Assembly (NCBI RefSeq): GCF_036227105.1
Contig: NZ_CP109434.1
Location: forward strand, 4,406,001-4,470,000
Direction of reading: 5' to 3'
Length of the DNA stretch: 64,000 nt
From: Amycolatopsis sp. NBC_01488
Lineage (GTDB): Bacteria; Actinomycetota; Actinomycetes; Mycobacteriales; Pseudonocardiaceae
A model generated the notes under the pieces. It was not told where the DNA came from, did not search any database, and saw only the letters and a list, made by a program, of their open reading frames with translations. The position numbers and the translations under genes are program-made. Below are positions 50,095-59,429 of this stretch, one piece after another. Positions within the stretch are counted from its first letter, which is position 1, and every line of letters begins with the position of its first letter.

Positions 50095-50356
50095 GAAGGT
50101 CACGCTTCTTGCGCGAGATCGTGGCCGCCGGTCTCAGCGAATCGCTTGGCGACCAGCCGCAGCATCTCGCCCGAGGCAGCAAGCTGGGCCGTGATCACCT
50201 CTCTCGGATCGGGCTCGCCCACCGAGGTATCCAGCGCGAGCAATACCTGTGCCCGCCTGATCGTCGAGACCGGAGCGCACCCGTGGTGGTCAGCCGGATC
50301 AACTCTTCACGATCCCGCGCCGACAACGTGACCGGCCGCTTCATCAGTGAGGCCAT
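50095..50356 (-). pseudogene. N-terminal relic of an IS630-family transposase
   Basis: From the ATG at 50354-50356: MASLMKRPVTLSARDREELI, RLTTTGA, then in another frame RRAQVLLALDTSVGEPDPRE and VITAQLAASGEMLRLVAKRF. This is the HTH start of an IS630-type transposase, broken by a frameshift; the later part of the same gene survives at 49779-49915. The two pieces probably belong to one decayed IS. Confidence 0.6.
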
Positions 50357-50367
50357 GGCAACAGTCC

Positions 50368-50399
50368 TTCTCCGGCAGGGGAAGGGACCTGCCGGAGAA
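50368..50399. terminator. 12-bp perfect hairpin
   Basis: TTCTCCGGCAGG pairs with CCTGCCGGAGAA across an 8-base loop. It could be a terminator or an end of the decayed IS630 element. The remaining sequence up to about 50669 has no gene. Confidence 0.5.
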
Positions 50400-50669
50400 C
50401 GGCCTGGCAGCTACGGGCACCACAACTGAGCAGCGACACTGTACTAGAACTCCTGCCAGGCCCGCTCACCCTCAAGCCTCTGCCGGCCACGGCTGCACGG
50501 CGGCTCCAGGACGGCACTCGGATGACGACCGGATCGGCGCCCTCACCGCGGAATCCGGAGCGCCGAGCGACGGCCAATCGCCGAACGACGCATCCCTCGG
50601 TTTTACGCCGAGCACTCGAGTCACTACTCTGGAGTGAGCAATGGACAGACGGTCGTTTGCGAGGGTGAG

Positions 50670-51521
50670 GTGACGCAGTCGGAGTTCCTGGCGCCGAGTT
50701 CGGTCCCGGTCGGGGTGGACCCGACCCGGGCCAGCATCGCCCGGGTGTACGACGCCGCGCTCGGCGGCAAGAACAACTACGAGATCGACCGCGAAGTCCT
50801 CCAGCAGGTTGCCACCAAGGCACCCGAGGTCGCCGACCTGGCCTGGTCCAACCGCAACTTCCTGACCAGGGCCGTGCGGTTCCTCGCCCAGCAGGCGAAG
50901 ATCAAGCAGTTCCTCGACTGCGGCTCCGGTCTGCCCACCGCGGAGAACACCCACCAGATCGCGCAGCGGGTCGACCCGGACACCCAAGTCGTGTACGTCG
51001 ACAACGACCCGGTCGTCATCGCACACGGCCGCGCGATCCTGGAGGAGAACCCGAACACCCACTTCGTCTCCGCAGACATCTTCCAGCCCGCGGATGTCCT
51101 GGACAACGAGGTGGTCCGTCGGCACCTCGACTTCGCCCAGCCCCTGGCGCTGCTGCAGGTCGGTACGCTGCACCACTACGTCGCCGACAACGGCGCCGAC
51201 CTGATGCGCGACTACGTCGCCGCGCTACCCAGCGGCTCCTTCGTCGTCATCGCCCACTTCTTCGACCCGGAAACCGACGAACTGAGCGACCTGGCCCGCA
51301 AGATGGAGGACTTGTTCATCCACAGCCCCATGGGCTCCGGGAAGTTCCGAACTGAACGGCAACTCCTGGAGTTCGTCAACGGGCTGGAGATCATGCCACC
51401 CGGGCCGGGCAAAGAACCGAAGCTCGAACTGTGCGACTACTGGTGGCCCGACGGACCGAAACTGACCCCGCTCAACCAGGTTGAACGCTGCATCGCCGGC
51501 ATCGTCGCACGCAAACCGTAG
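50670..51521 (+). CDS. S-adenosylmethionine-dependent methyltransferase, PF04672 family (paralogue 2)
   Basis: About 283 residues from a GTG at 50670, chosen because GAGG lies 5 bases before it; a GTG at 50634 would add 12 residues. Family signature: RASIARVYDAALGGKNNYEI, KQFLDCGSGLPTAENTHQIA, VVYVDNDPVVIAHGRAIL, LLQVGTLHHYVAD and YWWPDGPKL. Complete and undamaged. Followed by a third member of the family after a 283-bp gap that contains no gene. Confidence 0.92.
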   Translation: MTQSEFLAPSSVPVGVDPTRASIARVYDAALGGKNNYEIDREVLQQVATKAPEVADLAWSNRNFLTRAVRFLAQQAKIKQFLDCGSGLPTAENTHQIAQRVDPDTQVVYVDNDPVVIAHGRAILEENPNTHFVSADIFQPADVLDNEVVRRHLDFAQPLALLQVGTLHHYVADNGADLMRDYVAALPSGSFVVIAHFFDPETDELSDLARKMEDLFIHSPMGSGKFRTERQLLEFVNGLEIMPPGPGKEPKLELCDYWWPDGPKLTPLNQVERCIAGIVARKP

Positions 51522-51804
51522 CGGCCGGCGGCATGCCTGGGCCACGCCCCTGCCGCCACCACGATCGACCATCCTGGGCAGGACAGTCAGGCTCCGCGGA
51601 GATCGACTGGTCTCCGCACACGACCACCCGTGTGGCTTGCCGCAGCATTACGGTCCGGTTGGCGCAGGAACGGCGTGACCTGCCGCGCTCCCTCACGAGC
51701 TGAATCGGGCCCGAGCAATTTCGGCCCACACTCGACCCGGCACAGCCAGATATAGCACCGGACTACGTGTTGGCGAGGCCGCGTGATGGCTATACGCTGC
51801 ACCG

Positions 51805-52659
51805 ATGCCGACCGACGAGGACACCGCACCGATCGCGCCGGCGGGTGTCGACACCGACAAGCCCTCCGCCGCCCGCATCTACGACTGGTACCTGGGCGGA
51901 ACCCACAACTGGGCCGTGGACCGCGAATTCGGCAAGCGCGCGGTGCAGCTGTGGCCCGGCATGAAGGCCATGGCCCAGCAGAACCGGGCCTTCATGAACC
52001 GCGTGGTCGAAACCGCGCTCGACGCGGGCATCCGCCAGTTCATCGACCTCGGCTCCGGAGTGCCGACCGTCGGCAACATCCACGAAATCATCCGCCGCCG
52101 GCTGCCGGACGAGGGAAGCGCGACCGACGTCTACGTCGACTACGAACCAGTGGCCGCCGCGCACTCGACAGTGATCCTGGAAAAGGACGACGCGACCGGC
52201 TGGGCCGCGATCGTGCAACGCGACCTACGCGACCCGGACGGCGTCCTCGATGACGAGGCCACCCGTGACCTGATCGACTTCGACGAGCCCGTCTGCCTGC
52301 TGCTGATCGCGGTCATGCACTTCATCGGCCCCCACGACGACCCGGACAAGATCACCGCCACGTACCGGTCACGCCTGGCACCCGGCAGCTGGCTGGCGAT
52401 CTCCCACGCCAGCATCGACGACGCCCCGGCAGACGAAACCACCGCCGGCGTCCGCCGGATGATCGACACCTACCGCAGCACCAGCAATCCCATGTGGCTG
52501 CGAGACCGCGCCGAGTTCGTCCCGTGGTTCGGCGACTGGAACCTCCTCGAACCCGGCATCACCCGGCTCCCACACTGGCGCCCCGACCGAGAACCAACCG
52601 AAGAAGAACTCGAGGCCAGCTCATTCGGGTGGGGCGGTGTCGCGGAAAACCGGTCTTGA
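51805..52659 (+). CDS. S-adenosylmethionine-dependent methyltransferase, PF04672 family (paralogue 3)
   Basis: 284 residues from the ATG at 51805. Signature: KPSAARIYDWYLGGTHNWAV, RQFIDLGSGVPTVGNIHEII, DVYVDYEPVAAAHSTVIL, LLIAVMHFIGPHDDPD, ITRLPHWRPD. It diverges from paralogue 2 (YLGGTHN instead of ALGGKNN), so these are old paralogues rather than a recent duplication. Substrate unknown. Confidence 0.92.
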   Translation: MPTDEDTAPIAPAGVDTDKPSAARIYDWYLGGTHNWAVDREFGKRAVQLWPGMKAMAQQNRAFMNRVVETALDAGIRQFIDLGSGVPTVGNIHEIIRRRLPDEGSATDVYVDYEPVAAAHSTVILEKDDATGWAAIVQRDLRDPDGVLDDEATRDLIDFDEPVCLLLIAVMHFIGPHDDPDKITATYRSRLAPGSWLAISHASIDDAPADETTAGVRRMIDTYRSTSNPMWLRDRAEFVPWFGDWNLLEPGITRLPHWRPDREPTEEELEASSFGWGGVAENRS

Positions 52660-52860
52660 ATGTCCCGCACGGGACGGCACCACCAGTCGCTGCCAACATC
52701 ATCACGAGAGGTCGCTGGGGGTGAGGCGGATTATCGGCGGCCGCATCCCACCCGGACTCGTCTCCGTGACCGACTGGTGGCCGCACAGACCGACACTGCA
52801 CGTACTGCCCCACACGCGGCCGATCACCATCGGCGCACTCGGGTCTGCCCAGGGTCTGGT

Positions 52861-52884
52861 TGACACCTCACCTTTGAGGTGTCA
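52861..52884. terminator. 10-bp perfect hairpin near the IS3 remnant end
   Basis: TGACACCTCA-CCTT-TGAGGTGTCA. It lies just outside the 3' end of the IS3-type fragment and may be part of that element's terminal repeat or a terminator for the upstream methyltransferase gene. Confidence 0.5.
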
Positions 52885-52909
52885 AGCCCCGGGTTTGATG
52901 GAGACTGGA

Positions 52910-53203
52910 TTAGCTGGTTTCCTGGGTTGCGGTGACCGGGTGGGTCATCGCGTGTAGTGCTTCGTACTCGGCGGGCGGGACGTGTCCGAGCTCGCCGTGC
53001 AGGCGCCGGTTGTTGTACCAGTCGATGTACTCGACGGTCGCGATTTCCGGGTCGTCCAGACTGCGCCAGGGACCCTTGTTACGGACGAGTTCGGCCTTAT
53101 ACAACGAGTTGAACGCCTCAGCCATCGCGTTATCGTAGGAATCTCCCTTGCTGCCAACGGATGCGACGGCGTAGGCCTCGGCCAGGCGCTGGGTGTAGCG
53201 CAC
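52910..53203 (-). pseudogene. C-terminal part of an IS3-family transposase OrfB
   Basis: 97 residues in one frame: TQRLAEAYAVASVGSKGDSY, DNAMAEAFNSLYKAELVRNK, YIDWYNNRRLHGELGHVPPA. These cover the last catalytic Glu region and tail of an rve-type IS3 transposase. The 5' part is missing: at about 53203 the sequence changes directly into group II intron coding sequence, marking a recombination junction. Confidence 0.85.
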
Positions 53204-53204
53204 C

Positions 53205-54188
53205 GCTCGATATTGCTCCGATCCTCGTTCGGTATGCCCATGACGCGGTGGTCTGCTGCTACAGCGAGCAGCAGGCGCAGCAGGTCAAGGCACAGCTTGC
53301 CGCCTGGCTGAAACCCCGAGGTCTGGTCTTCAACGAGGGCAAGACACGTGTCGCGCATCTCGAAGAAGGTTTCGACTTTCTCGGCTTCAATCTGCGTCGT
53401 TATCGGCGCGGGAACCGGCCCGGCAAGTTGTTGATCAAACCGAGCGCGGATGCGGTGAGGCGAGTACGGAAAAGGCTCGCGAGCGAGGTGCGTGGTATGC
53501 GTAGCTCGAACGCGATGGCGGTCATCGCCAGGCTCAACCCGATCATTCGGGGATGGGCCGCCTACTACCGTGGGGTGGTGTCCAGCGCGTTGTTCGCCGC
53601 GCTGGATCACTATGTGTGGCGTCTCACCTACCGGTGGGCATGTCACACGCATCCCAATAAGCCGAGGAAGTGGATTGTCCGCCGCTATTTCGGCCGGTTC
53701 AATCGGTTCAGGAACGACTGGTGGGTCTTCGGCTCCCGTGATCATGTGCTCGACGATCGGGGCACGGTCGCCTACCTCATCAAGTTCTCCTGGACCAACA
53801 TCGTCCGGCATCAGCTGGTCACGGGGTCGGCATCTCCGGATGACCGGACCTCGTCGGCTACTGGGCTGCGCGACGACGCAAGGTGCCACCTCCGCTGGAC
53901 AGCTATAACCTGCGCCTGCTCATGAAGCAGGACGGGCGATGCTCACTCTGCGGAGATCACCTGCTCAGTCCCGGCCAGCCGCCCCAGTCTCCGCGAGACT
54001 GGGAACGCTGGTGGCTGAGCGTCGTCAAACGAGCGATCGCCGCGGACTACCTCACCCACCATGGGCGAGGCAGCATGCCGGACGGGAACCAAACTCGCCT
54101 TATTCACGCGTTCTGCAACCGCAGCCTCATGGCTCGGCAACGCAGAACACCGGTGACATCGCCCGCAACGCCCTCGGGGCTTGCTTGA
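53205..54188 (+). pseudogene. Group II intron reverse transcriptase/maturase/HNH, 5'-truncated and frameshifted
   Basis: The frame begins inside the reverse transcriptase at the catalytic motif, here LVRYAHDAVVCC instead of YADD, then KTRVAHLEEGFDFLGFNLRR (domain 7/X), NPIIRGWAAYYRGVVSSALF and DHYVWRLTYRWACHTHPNK (maturase). Near 53843 one base is missing; in the next frame comes RRRKVPPPLDSYNLRLLMKQ and DGRCSLCGDHLL, then H and CNRS, an HNH nuclease. The first two thirds of the protein were lost at the junction with the IS3 fragment, so no activity is expected. Confidence 0.9.
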
Positions 54189-54262
54189 GCCGTGGTGCGG
54201 TGAAAGCCGCTCGCCCGGTTCTGAGGGGGCCCTGGCGCAGCAATGCGCCGGGGCTACCCGAC
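54187..54262 (+). ncRNA. Group II intron domains V and VI (3' end of intron)
   Basis: Domain V is 54187-54221: GAGCCG pairs with CGGTTC, around an inner GCGG-TGAAAG-CCGC hairpin, as in bacterial introns. Domain VI follows (54222-54262) as a stem with a GCGCA/TGCGC core and ends CTACCCGAC, the usual form of the branch-point side and 3' splice end. Immediately after it the istA coding sequence begins. The 5' ribozyme domains are absent, so the intron cannot splice. Confidence 0.85.
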
Positions 54263-55217
54263 AACTGCCGGACCCACCCGCGAGCTGGGGCGCCGGGAAG
54301 CAGGCGCATCTACTGGTCGGGGCGTTGGCGCACTCGAGCAAGTGGCGCGGAGTCCTGGCCGATGCCGAGGACTTCCCGCACCTGGTCGAGGCCCTCGACG
54401 CGGTGGTCCGGCGCCTGGGCGGGGTGACCCAGGTCTGGCGCTTCGACCGGATGGCCACGGTCTGCCACCCGCCTCCGGTCGAATCACGGCTGCGTTCGCG
54501 CAGGTCGCGAAGCACTACGGGGTCCGATCGGTGACGTGTCCGCCGCGGCGCGGGAACCGCAAGGGTGTGGTCGAGAAGGCCAACCACTCGGCCGCGCAGC
54601 GCTGGTGGCGCACCCTTGGCGACGACATCACGATCGCCGAGGCGCAGGCCGGGCTGGACCGGCTCGCGGCCAAGCTTGACAGCCGCCGCCGGGTCCTCGA
54701 CGGCGAGCGCACCACCGTCGCCGGCCTGGCCGCTGCCGAGCGGCTGCATGCCCCGCCGTTGGTCGCGTTTCCGGCCGAGTTCGACCTGCCCCGGACCGTC
54801 ACACCGCAGGCGCTGGTCGCTTTCCGCGGCAACTCCTACTCCGTCCCACCCGGGCTGGGCTGCGCGCAGGTTCAGGTCCGTCACCGACTCGGCGCGGACG
54901 TGCTGCGGATCGTCACCGAGGGCGGCGCGACGGTCGCGGTCCACCGGCGCGCTCCGGACGGGGCCGGGCGGGTCGTCCGCGATGACGGGCACGTGATCGC
55001 GCTCGAACACGCCGCGATGTGCGCGTTCAGCACCGATCGGCCCTGCACCCACTAGACGCGTCGGCCGCCGTCGGCGGCGGCGTGGGCCGAAGCAGCACGA
55101 CTGCGCGGCCTGCCCGCGACGGGGCCCGCGGCTCACGTCGTGATCGACCTGGCCACCTACGCCGCCACCGCGGCGAAGCTGGGCAGCGCACCCACCTACG
55201 AGTCCGAGGAGGACTGA
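54263..55217 (+). pseudogene. istA: istA transposase, 3' exon after the group II intron, frameshifted
   Basis: Pieces in successive frames read KQAHLLVGALAHSSKWRGVL, EDFPHLVEALDAVVRRLGGV, WRFDRMATVCHP; then ITAAFAQVAKHYGVRSVTCP, PPRRGNRKGVVEKANH, LVAFRGNSYSVPPGLGCAQV, DGAGRVVRDDGHVIALEHA; then HVVIDLATYAATAAKLGSA to the TGA at 55215-55217. Frame changes near 54490 and 55050 break it. The first part of IstA is not in the window because the intron and IS3 fragment replace it. Confidence 0.88.
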
Positions 55218-55248
55218 ACTCTTGTCCGGAAACCGTTCAGGGCCACAA

Positions 55249-55760
55249 ATGAGCGAGGCCCGCCGCTATCAGCAACTCCGGTCGCACTCTCCTATCTGAA
55301 GCTGGACAACGCCGCCGAAGCCCTGCCCCCGCGTCCTCGATCAGGCGCGCGCGGAGAACCTGTCGATGACCGCGGCACTGGAGCGGCTGCTGGAGATCGA
55401 GGTCAACGCCACCGAAGAAGGCCGTCTCGCCGGCCGGTTGCGGTTCGCCTGCCTGCCCGATCCCTGGACCCTGGCGGACTTCGACTTCGCCGCCCAGCCT
55501 GGGGTCGACGAGAAACTCATCCGCGACCTGGCGACGTTGCGGTTCCTCGACGACGCCTCAAACGTGTTGTTCGTCGGGCCGCCCGGGGTCGGCAAGACGA
55601 TGCTCGCCACCGCGCTCGCGCGCGGGACGGCCGAAGCCGGCAACCGGGTCTACTTCACCACCGCGGCCGACCTCGCCGCTCGCTGTCACAAGGCCGCGGT
55701 CGAAGGGCGCTGGCAGACCTGCATGCGGTTCTTCGCCGGACCGAAACTGCTCGTGATCGA
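55249..55760 (+). pseudogene. istB: istB ATPase, 5' portion, interrupted by the RIT element
   Basis: From the ATG at 55249 (MSEARRYQQLRSH), after two early frame changes the ORF reads LEIEVNATEEGRLAGRLRFA, DLATLRFLDDASNVLFVGPP and GVGKTMLATALARGTAEAGN (Walker A), then MRFFAGPKLLVID. At 55760 it breaks inside Walker B (LLVID | ELGYLPL). The rest resumes at 60814. Confidence 0.9.
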
Positions 55761-55787
55761 CCTATCCCGACCCCGCGACTATGCCGA
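55761..55787 (+). repeat. RIT left terminal inverted repeat
   Basis: Begins CCTATCCCGACCCCGCGACT and runs 27 bp; the reverse complement is at 60761-60787 with no mismatch. Confidence 0.95.
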
Positions 55788-56405
55788 GACTTCGGCTGCG
55801 TGACAGAGGAATTCGTTGCGGTGGAGGGGATATGGCGGCTTGCATGAGTGCGGCGGTCGGCATAGTCACAGGCTTTCGAGGAAGGCCAACAGCTTGTCGC
55901 CGGGCTGGTAGCGGCCCGGTGCCGTTGACGGTGGTGTCGTGGCGTCGAGGGCGCGTTGTTTGATGGTCATGTCGGCGTGCAGGTAGATGCTGGTGGAACG
56001 CGGGTCCGCGTGGCCGAGCCAAAGCGCGATCACGGCCGTGTCGACCCCGGCCTGTAACAGCGACATCGCGCAACTGTGCCGCAGCACATGGGGGTGAAGT
56101 TGCTCCGGCCGGATGGTGGGGCATGTCCGTGCGGCGGTGGCAGCGTGCAGGCGGACAAGACGTTCCACGGCATCAACACTGAGCCGCCGCCCCGTGCGGG
56201 TCGGGAGCAACGGCTGGTCGGCGCGACCGTCGCTTTCGGCAAGCCAGCCGCGCAGGACGGCCTGGGTGGCGGTGGTCAGGGGAACAGCGCGGCGTTTCCG
56301 GTCTTTGCCGAGGCATCGGACGCTGGCTCCGTCGCCGAATGTGACGTCACCGCAGTCGAGTCCGATCAGTTCGGACACCCGCAGTCCGGTTTGGACGGCG
56401 ACTAA

Positions 56406-58049
56406 CCTCGATCTTGCATGGGGCTGTGGGGTTCGGTTGAAGTTCCTGTTGTAGCCGGGTTTTGGCTGGAAACCGTGGTGTGGGCATGGTCGTGGGCCGG
56501 CTGTCGCGTCGGCGGGCGGGTCCGAGGTCCTTGGTCGTTGGGACAGGAGCAGGGGTTTAGCCGGGCCAGGGTGCTGCGCGGAGCCGGGTGAAGGCGGTGG
56601 CGAGTCGCTGTGCCCAGGGCCAGTCCCGGTCGAGGTGCAGGGTGGTGACGCGGGCGGTGCGGGTGAGTTTCCCGGCGACGGCGCAGACGCGGTAGCGCAA
56701 TGTGGCGGGTTCGGCGCGGGCGAGGTCGCCGGTGAAGCACAAGGCTTGGGTCCAGGTGAGCAGGTCAGCGGCGGTCAGCGACAACTCGAGCCAGGTCTTG
56801 TTCTCCGCGTAGCCGCGGCAGGGGAAGTTGCGCAGCCCGGTGGTTTTGCCGCAGCGGATCCGGTCCTCGACCCGGGCATGGGCGCGGTGGCGGACTTCGA
56901 GGTCGGCGAGCTGCCCGCCGTCGGTGTCGGCGATGAACGCGGTGAACCGGTGACCATCAGCGTCGGTGAACCGCAGCTGCGCACCGGGATGGGGACGTTC
57001 CCGGCGGACGATCACCCGCGAACGCTCCGGCCACTTCGCCAGGTCGAGCATGCCGGTGATCTCCGCGACCCATGCCCCGTCCCGAGGCCCGCCGTCGAGG
57101 TCGTAAGCCGGGACCCACGCGTCGGCGGGAACAGCCAGAACCGCGGTCTGCACCTCGGTGCTGATCGGGAATCCCATGGAGAACCCGCAGCCGGCCGCGC
57201 GGACCGCCGCGGCGAAGGCGTGGGTCGCGCCGGCGTCGTCGGTGCGGATCATTACCTGCGGCGCCCCGGGATCGCCGGGGTCGGGCCGGGCGCAGGCGGG
57301 CAGCGCGGCCAGCGCCATCGTCAGGATCTCGGCGTGGTCGGCGGCGGTGTTCGACCCGGCTTTGCCCGGTCGGAGGATCCCGGCCAGTGCTTCCCCGCCA
57401 GAAATGTCGGGTCGGTCGAGGTAAGCCAGCAGCGGATGGAACCCGAACGTCTTTTTCCACGTTTTCGCCGCGTTCTCCTTCTCGCTATGGGCGATGCTGA
57501 TCGTCGCATCGATGTCGATCACCAGGCCAGCCGTGACATCGGGACCCGCCCCGGCGGCCCAGGCCTGTTCCCGGGCTGCTGCGCGGCCCGCCTGCAGGCG
57601 GGCGAGGTGCTCGTCGTCGACCCGGTCCAGCACCCGCCACGCGGTGGCGTCGCTGGCCACCGCACCGAAGAGTTTGTCCTGGTCCCGCAGCGTCGCCAGA
57701 TGCGCCAGCGCGTCACCTCCGTCGGCGATCATGACTGCCACGTCGGCCAGGACCCGCCCCGGCAGGTGGACCGGCATGCCCTGGTAGGTGTCGAGAAGTG
57801 CTTCCGACCAGCCGGTTCCCAGGCCGGTACTGATCGTCAGCTCCCGCAGCAGCGCCACCCCCGCACGGGACACCAGCCCCTCGCCGTCCGCGCTGACCCG
57901 CACCGATGACGCCTTGCTACCCTGCACCAAGGGAGTGCCTTCCTGCCGAGTGAATCTTGGACCTTCGCAAGCCCAAGTTTCCCTTACAGGACAGGCACTT
58001 CCTCCATTTTCGAGACCTGATCTACGTCACATCTCATGAAAGACGCAGG
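56406..58049 (-). mobile_element. IS1380-family insertion sequence, apparently intact
   Basis: 1644 bp, flanked by the 4-bp direct duplication CTAA (56402-56405 and 58050-58053). The ends are imperfect inverted repeats (CCTCGATCTTGCATGGG against CCTGCGTCTTTCATGAG). It carries one undamaged transposase. It is the youngest layer of the nest because it interrupts ritC without other lesions. Confidence 0.9.
56557..57930 (-). CDS. IS1380-family transposase
   Basis: 457 residues in a single open frame from the ATG at 57930. Family pattern: VSRAGVALLRELTISTGLGT, VLADVAVMIADGGDALAHLA, VIDIDATISIAHSEKENAAK (first catalytic Asp), MIRTDDAGATHAFAAAVRAA (second Asp) and NKTWLELSLTAADLLTWTQA near the final catalytic Glu. 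No lesion is seen, so it may be active. Confidence 0.93.
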   Translation of the reverse strand: MVQGSKASSVRVSADGEGLVSRAGVALLRELTISTGLGTGWSEALLDTYQGMPVHLPGRVLADVAVMIADGGDALAHLATLRDQDKLFGAVASDATAWRVLDRVDDEHLARLQAGRAAAREQAWAAGAGPDVTAGLVIDIDATISIAHSEKENAAKTWKKTFGFHPLLAYLDRPDISGGEALAGILRPGKAGSNTAADHAEILTMALAALPACARPDPGDPGAPQVMIRTDDAGATHAFAAAVRAAGCGFSMGFPISTEVQTAVLAVPADAWVPAYDLDGGPRDGAWVAEITGMLDLAKWPERSRVIVRRERPHPGAQLRFTDADGHRFTAFIADTDGGQLADLEVRHRAHARVEDRIRCGKTTGLRNFPCRGYAENKTWLELSLTAADLLTWTQALCFTGDLARAEPATLRYRVCAVAGKLTRTARVTTLHLDRDWPWAQRLATAFTRLRAAPWPG

Positions 58050-58499
58050 CTAACAGCGGGGCGCGGTCTCGGCGGCCTTCCCAGCGACCGGTGACCGGTG
58101 CGTCGAGGAGGGCGTCGATCTCGGCCGCGGTGAGGAACGCGATGAGCTGCTTGTCGAACCGTTTGGCCGGAATCGCCAAGACGCGCTGGATCAGTTCGGC
58201 GTGCTCGGGGTGGCGCAGTGCGGCGAACGTGAACAGCGACCGGATGGCGGTCAGCCGCAGGTTGCGGGTGCGCGGGCTGTTGTGCCGGTGGTTCTCGAGA
58301 TGGTCGAGAAACGCCGCGACCAGTTCCGCGTCCAGGTCGGCCCAGTCCAGGACAGTCGGTGGCTTGCCCGTTTGCTGCTGCGCGAATCCGAGCAGCAGCT
58401 TGAGCGAATCGCGGTAGGAGGCGATCGTGCGCGGGCTGACTTGTCGCTGCGTGACCAGCCGCTGAGTGAAGAACGCTTGCATCGTGGGCGCGATCGAAC

Positions 58500-59429
58500 T
58501 CATCGAGTCCCCACCTCCCGCCCGGACTCGAGCCGACGTGCCGCCAGGGCCAGCAGTTCCGGCGCAGCCGACAAGTACCAGTAGGTCCATCGCGGGTCGC
58601 GATGGCCGAGATAGGTCGACAACACCGGCAAGCGGGCATCGACATCCTCTCCGACCCGATACCAGCCGAGGAGGGTTCGGACCGCGAATGTGTAACGCAA
58701 ATCGTGAATACGCGGCCGGCAGATCGCTGTGGTTCCGATTTCTGCGCTGTCGCAGAGGTTTCGGAACACTGCGTGGATCGTGGGATAGACCATCCTGTTG
58801 CGGCGGATCGACACGAAGAAGCTCACGGTCGTGGGCTCGCGATGCACTCTGTCGCGCAGGCGGGCGTAGCGGTGCAACGCGGCCAGCACCGAGGGCTGCA
58901 CCGGCACCAGCCGGGACTTACCGAACTTCGACTCACGGATCGTCAACACCGCGTCCGTCTCGTCGACGTCGCCGCGGTCAAGCCGAATTGCTTCACCGAC
59001 CCGCATGCCAGTGGTCGCGAGCAGCCCGATCAGCGTGTGGTGGGTCGCCGACGCGAACCGGGTCCGTAGGCTTCGCGCGCCGGTCAGCAGCGTGTCGATG
59101 TCGGCCGGGCTGAAGATGAACGGCTCGTGGTGGCGGCGCCGAGAGGCGACCAGGCCGAACGGCGGGATCTCGGTGCGCGGGTCCAGCCCGGACATGTGCC
59201 GGGCGAATCCACGGGCGATCGTCATCCGGCGTGCCGCCATCGTGGTCAACGGGTCCACCTCGGGCGCGTTCGCCCATCCCAGCGCGGCGGAAACGGTGAC
59301 AGTCGGGAGACGAGAGTCGTCGAGGAAGGCGATGAAGCGCGGCAACAGCCGGTGGTATTCGGCCAGGTCGTGGCCCAGGCGATTGCGCAGCCGCAGATAG
59401 TCCGCCGCGGCGTCGGCCAGGGCGCTCAT
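58500..59429 (-). CDS. ritB tyrosine recombinase
   Basis: 309 residues from the ATG at 59427-59429, which overlaps the ritA stop. Catalytic set is complete: TTGMRVGEAIRL (Arg), ESKFGKSRLVPV (Lys strand), RIHDLRYTFAVRTLLG (HxLR), LGHRDPRWTYWYLSA (His and nucleophilic Tyr). An N-terminal SAM-like domain is present. It is the only one of the three recombinases without a lesion. Confidence 0.93.
   Translation of the reverse strand: MSALADAAADYLRLRNRLGHDLAEYHRLLPRFIAFLDDSRLPTVTVSAALGWANAPEVDPLTTMAARRMTIARGFARHMSGLDPRTEIPPFGLVASRRRHHEPFIFSPADIDTLLTGARSLRTRFASATHHTLIGLLATTGMRVGEAIRLDRGDVDETDAVLTIRESKFGKSRLVPVQPSVLAALHRYARLRDRVHREPTTVSFFVSIRRNRMVYPTIHAVFRNLCDSAEIGTTAICRPRIHDLRYTFAVRTLLGWYRVGEDVDARLPVLSTYLGHRDPRWTYWYLSAAPELLALAARRLESGREVGTR

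Larger units (their letters stand above)
55866..58503 (-). pseudogene. ritC tyrosine recombinase, split by an IS1380-family insertion
   Basis: N-terminal part (58503 down to 58050): MQAFFTQRLVTQRQVSPRTI, SYRDSLKLLLGFAQQQTGKP, RNLRLTAIRSLFTFAALRHP. C-terminal part (56401 down to 55866): QTGLRVSELIGLDCGDVTFG (catalytic Arg), LHPHVLRHSCAMSLLQAGVD (HxLRH), LGHADPRSTSIYLHAD (His and Tyr nucleophile). Removing the IS and one copy of its CTAA duplication leaves exactly 990 bp, an uninterrupted 329-residue frame. The start overlaps the ritB stop (ATGA 58500-58503). Confidence 0.9.
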
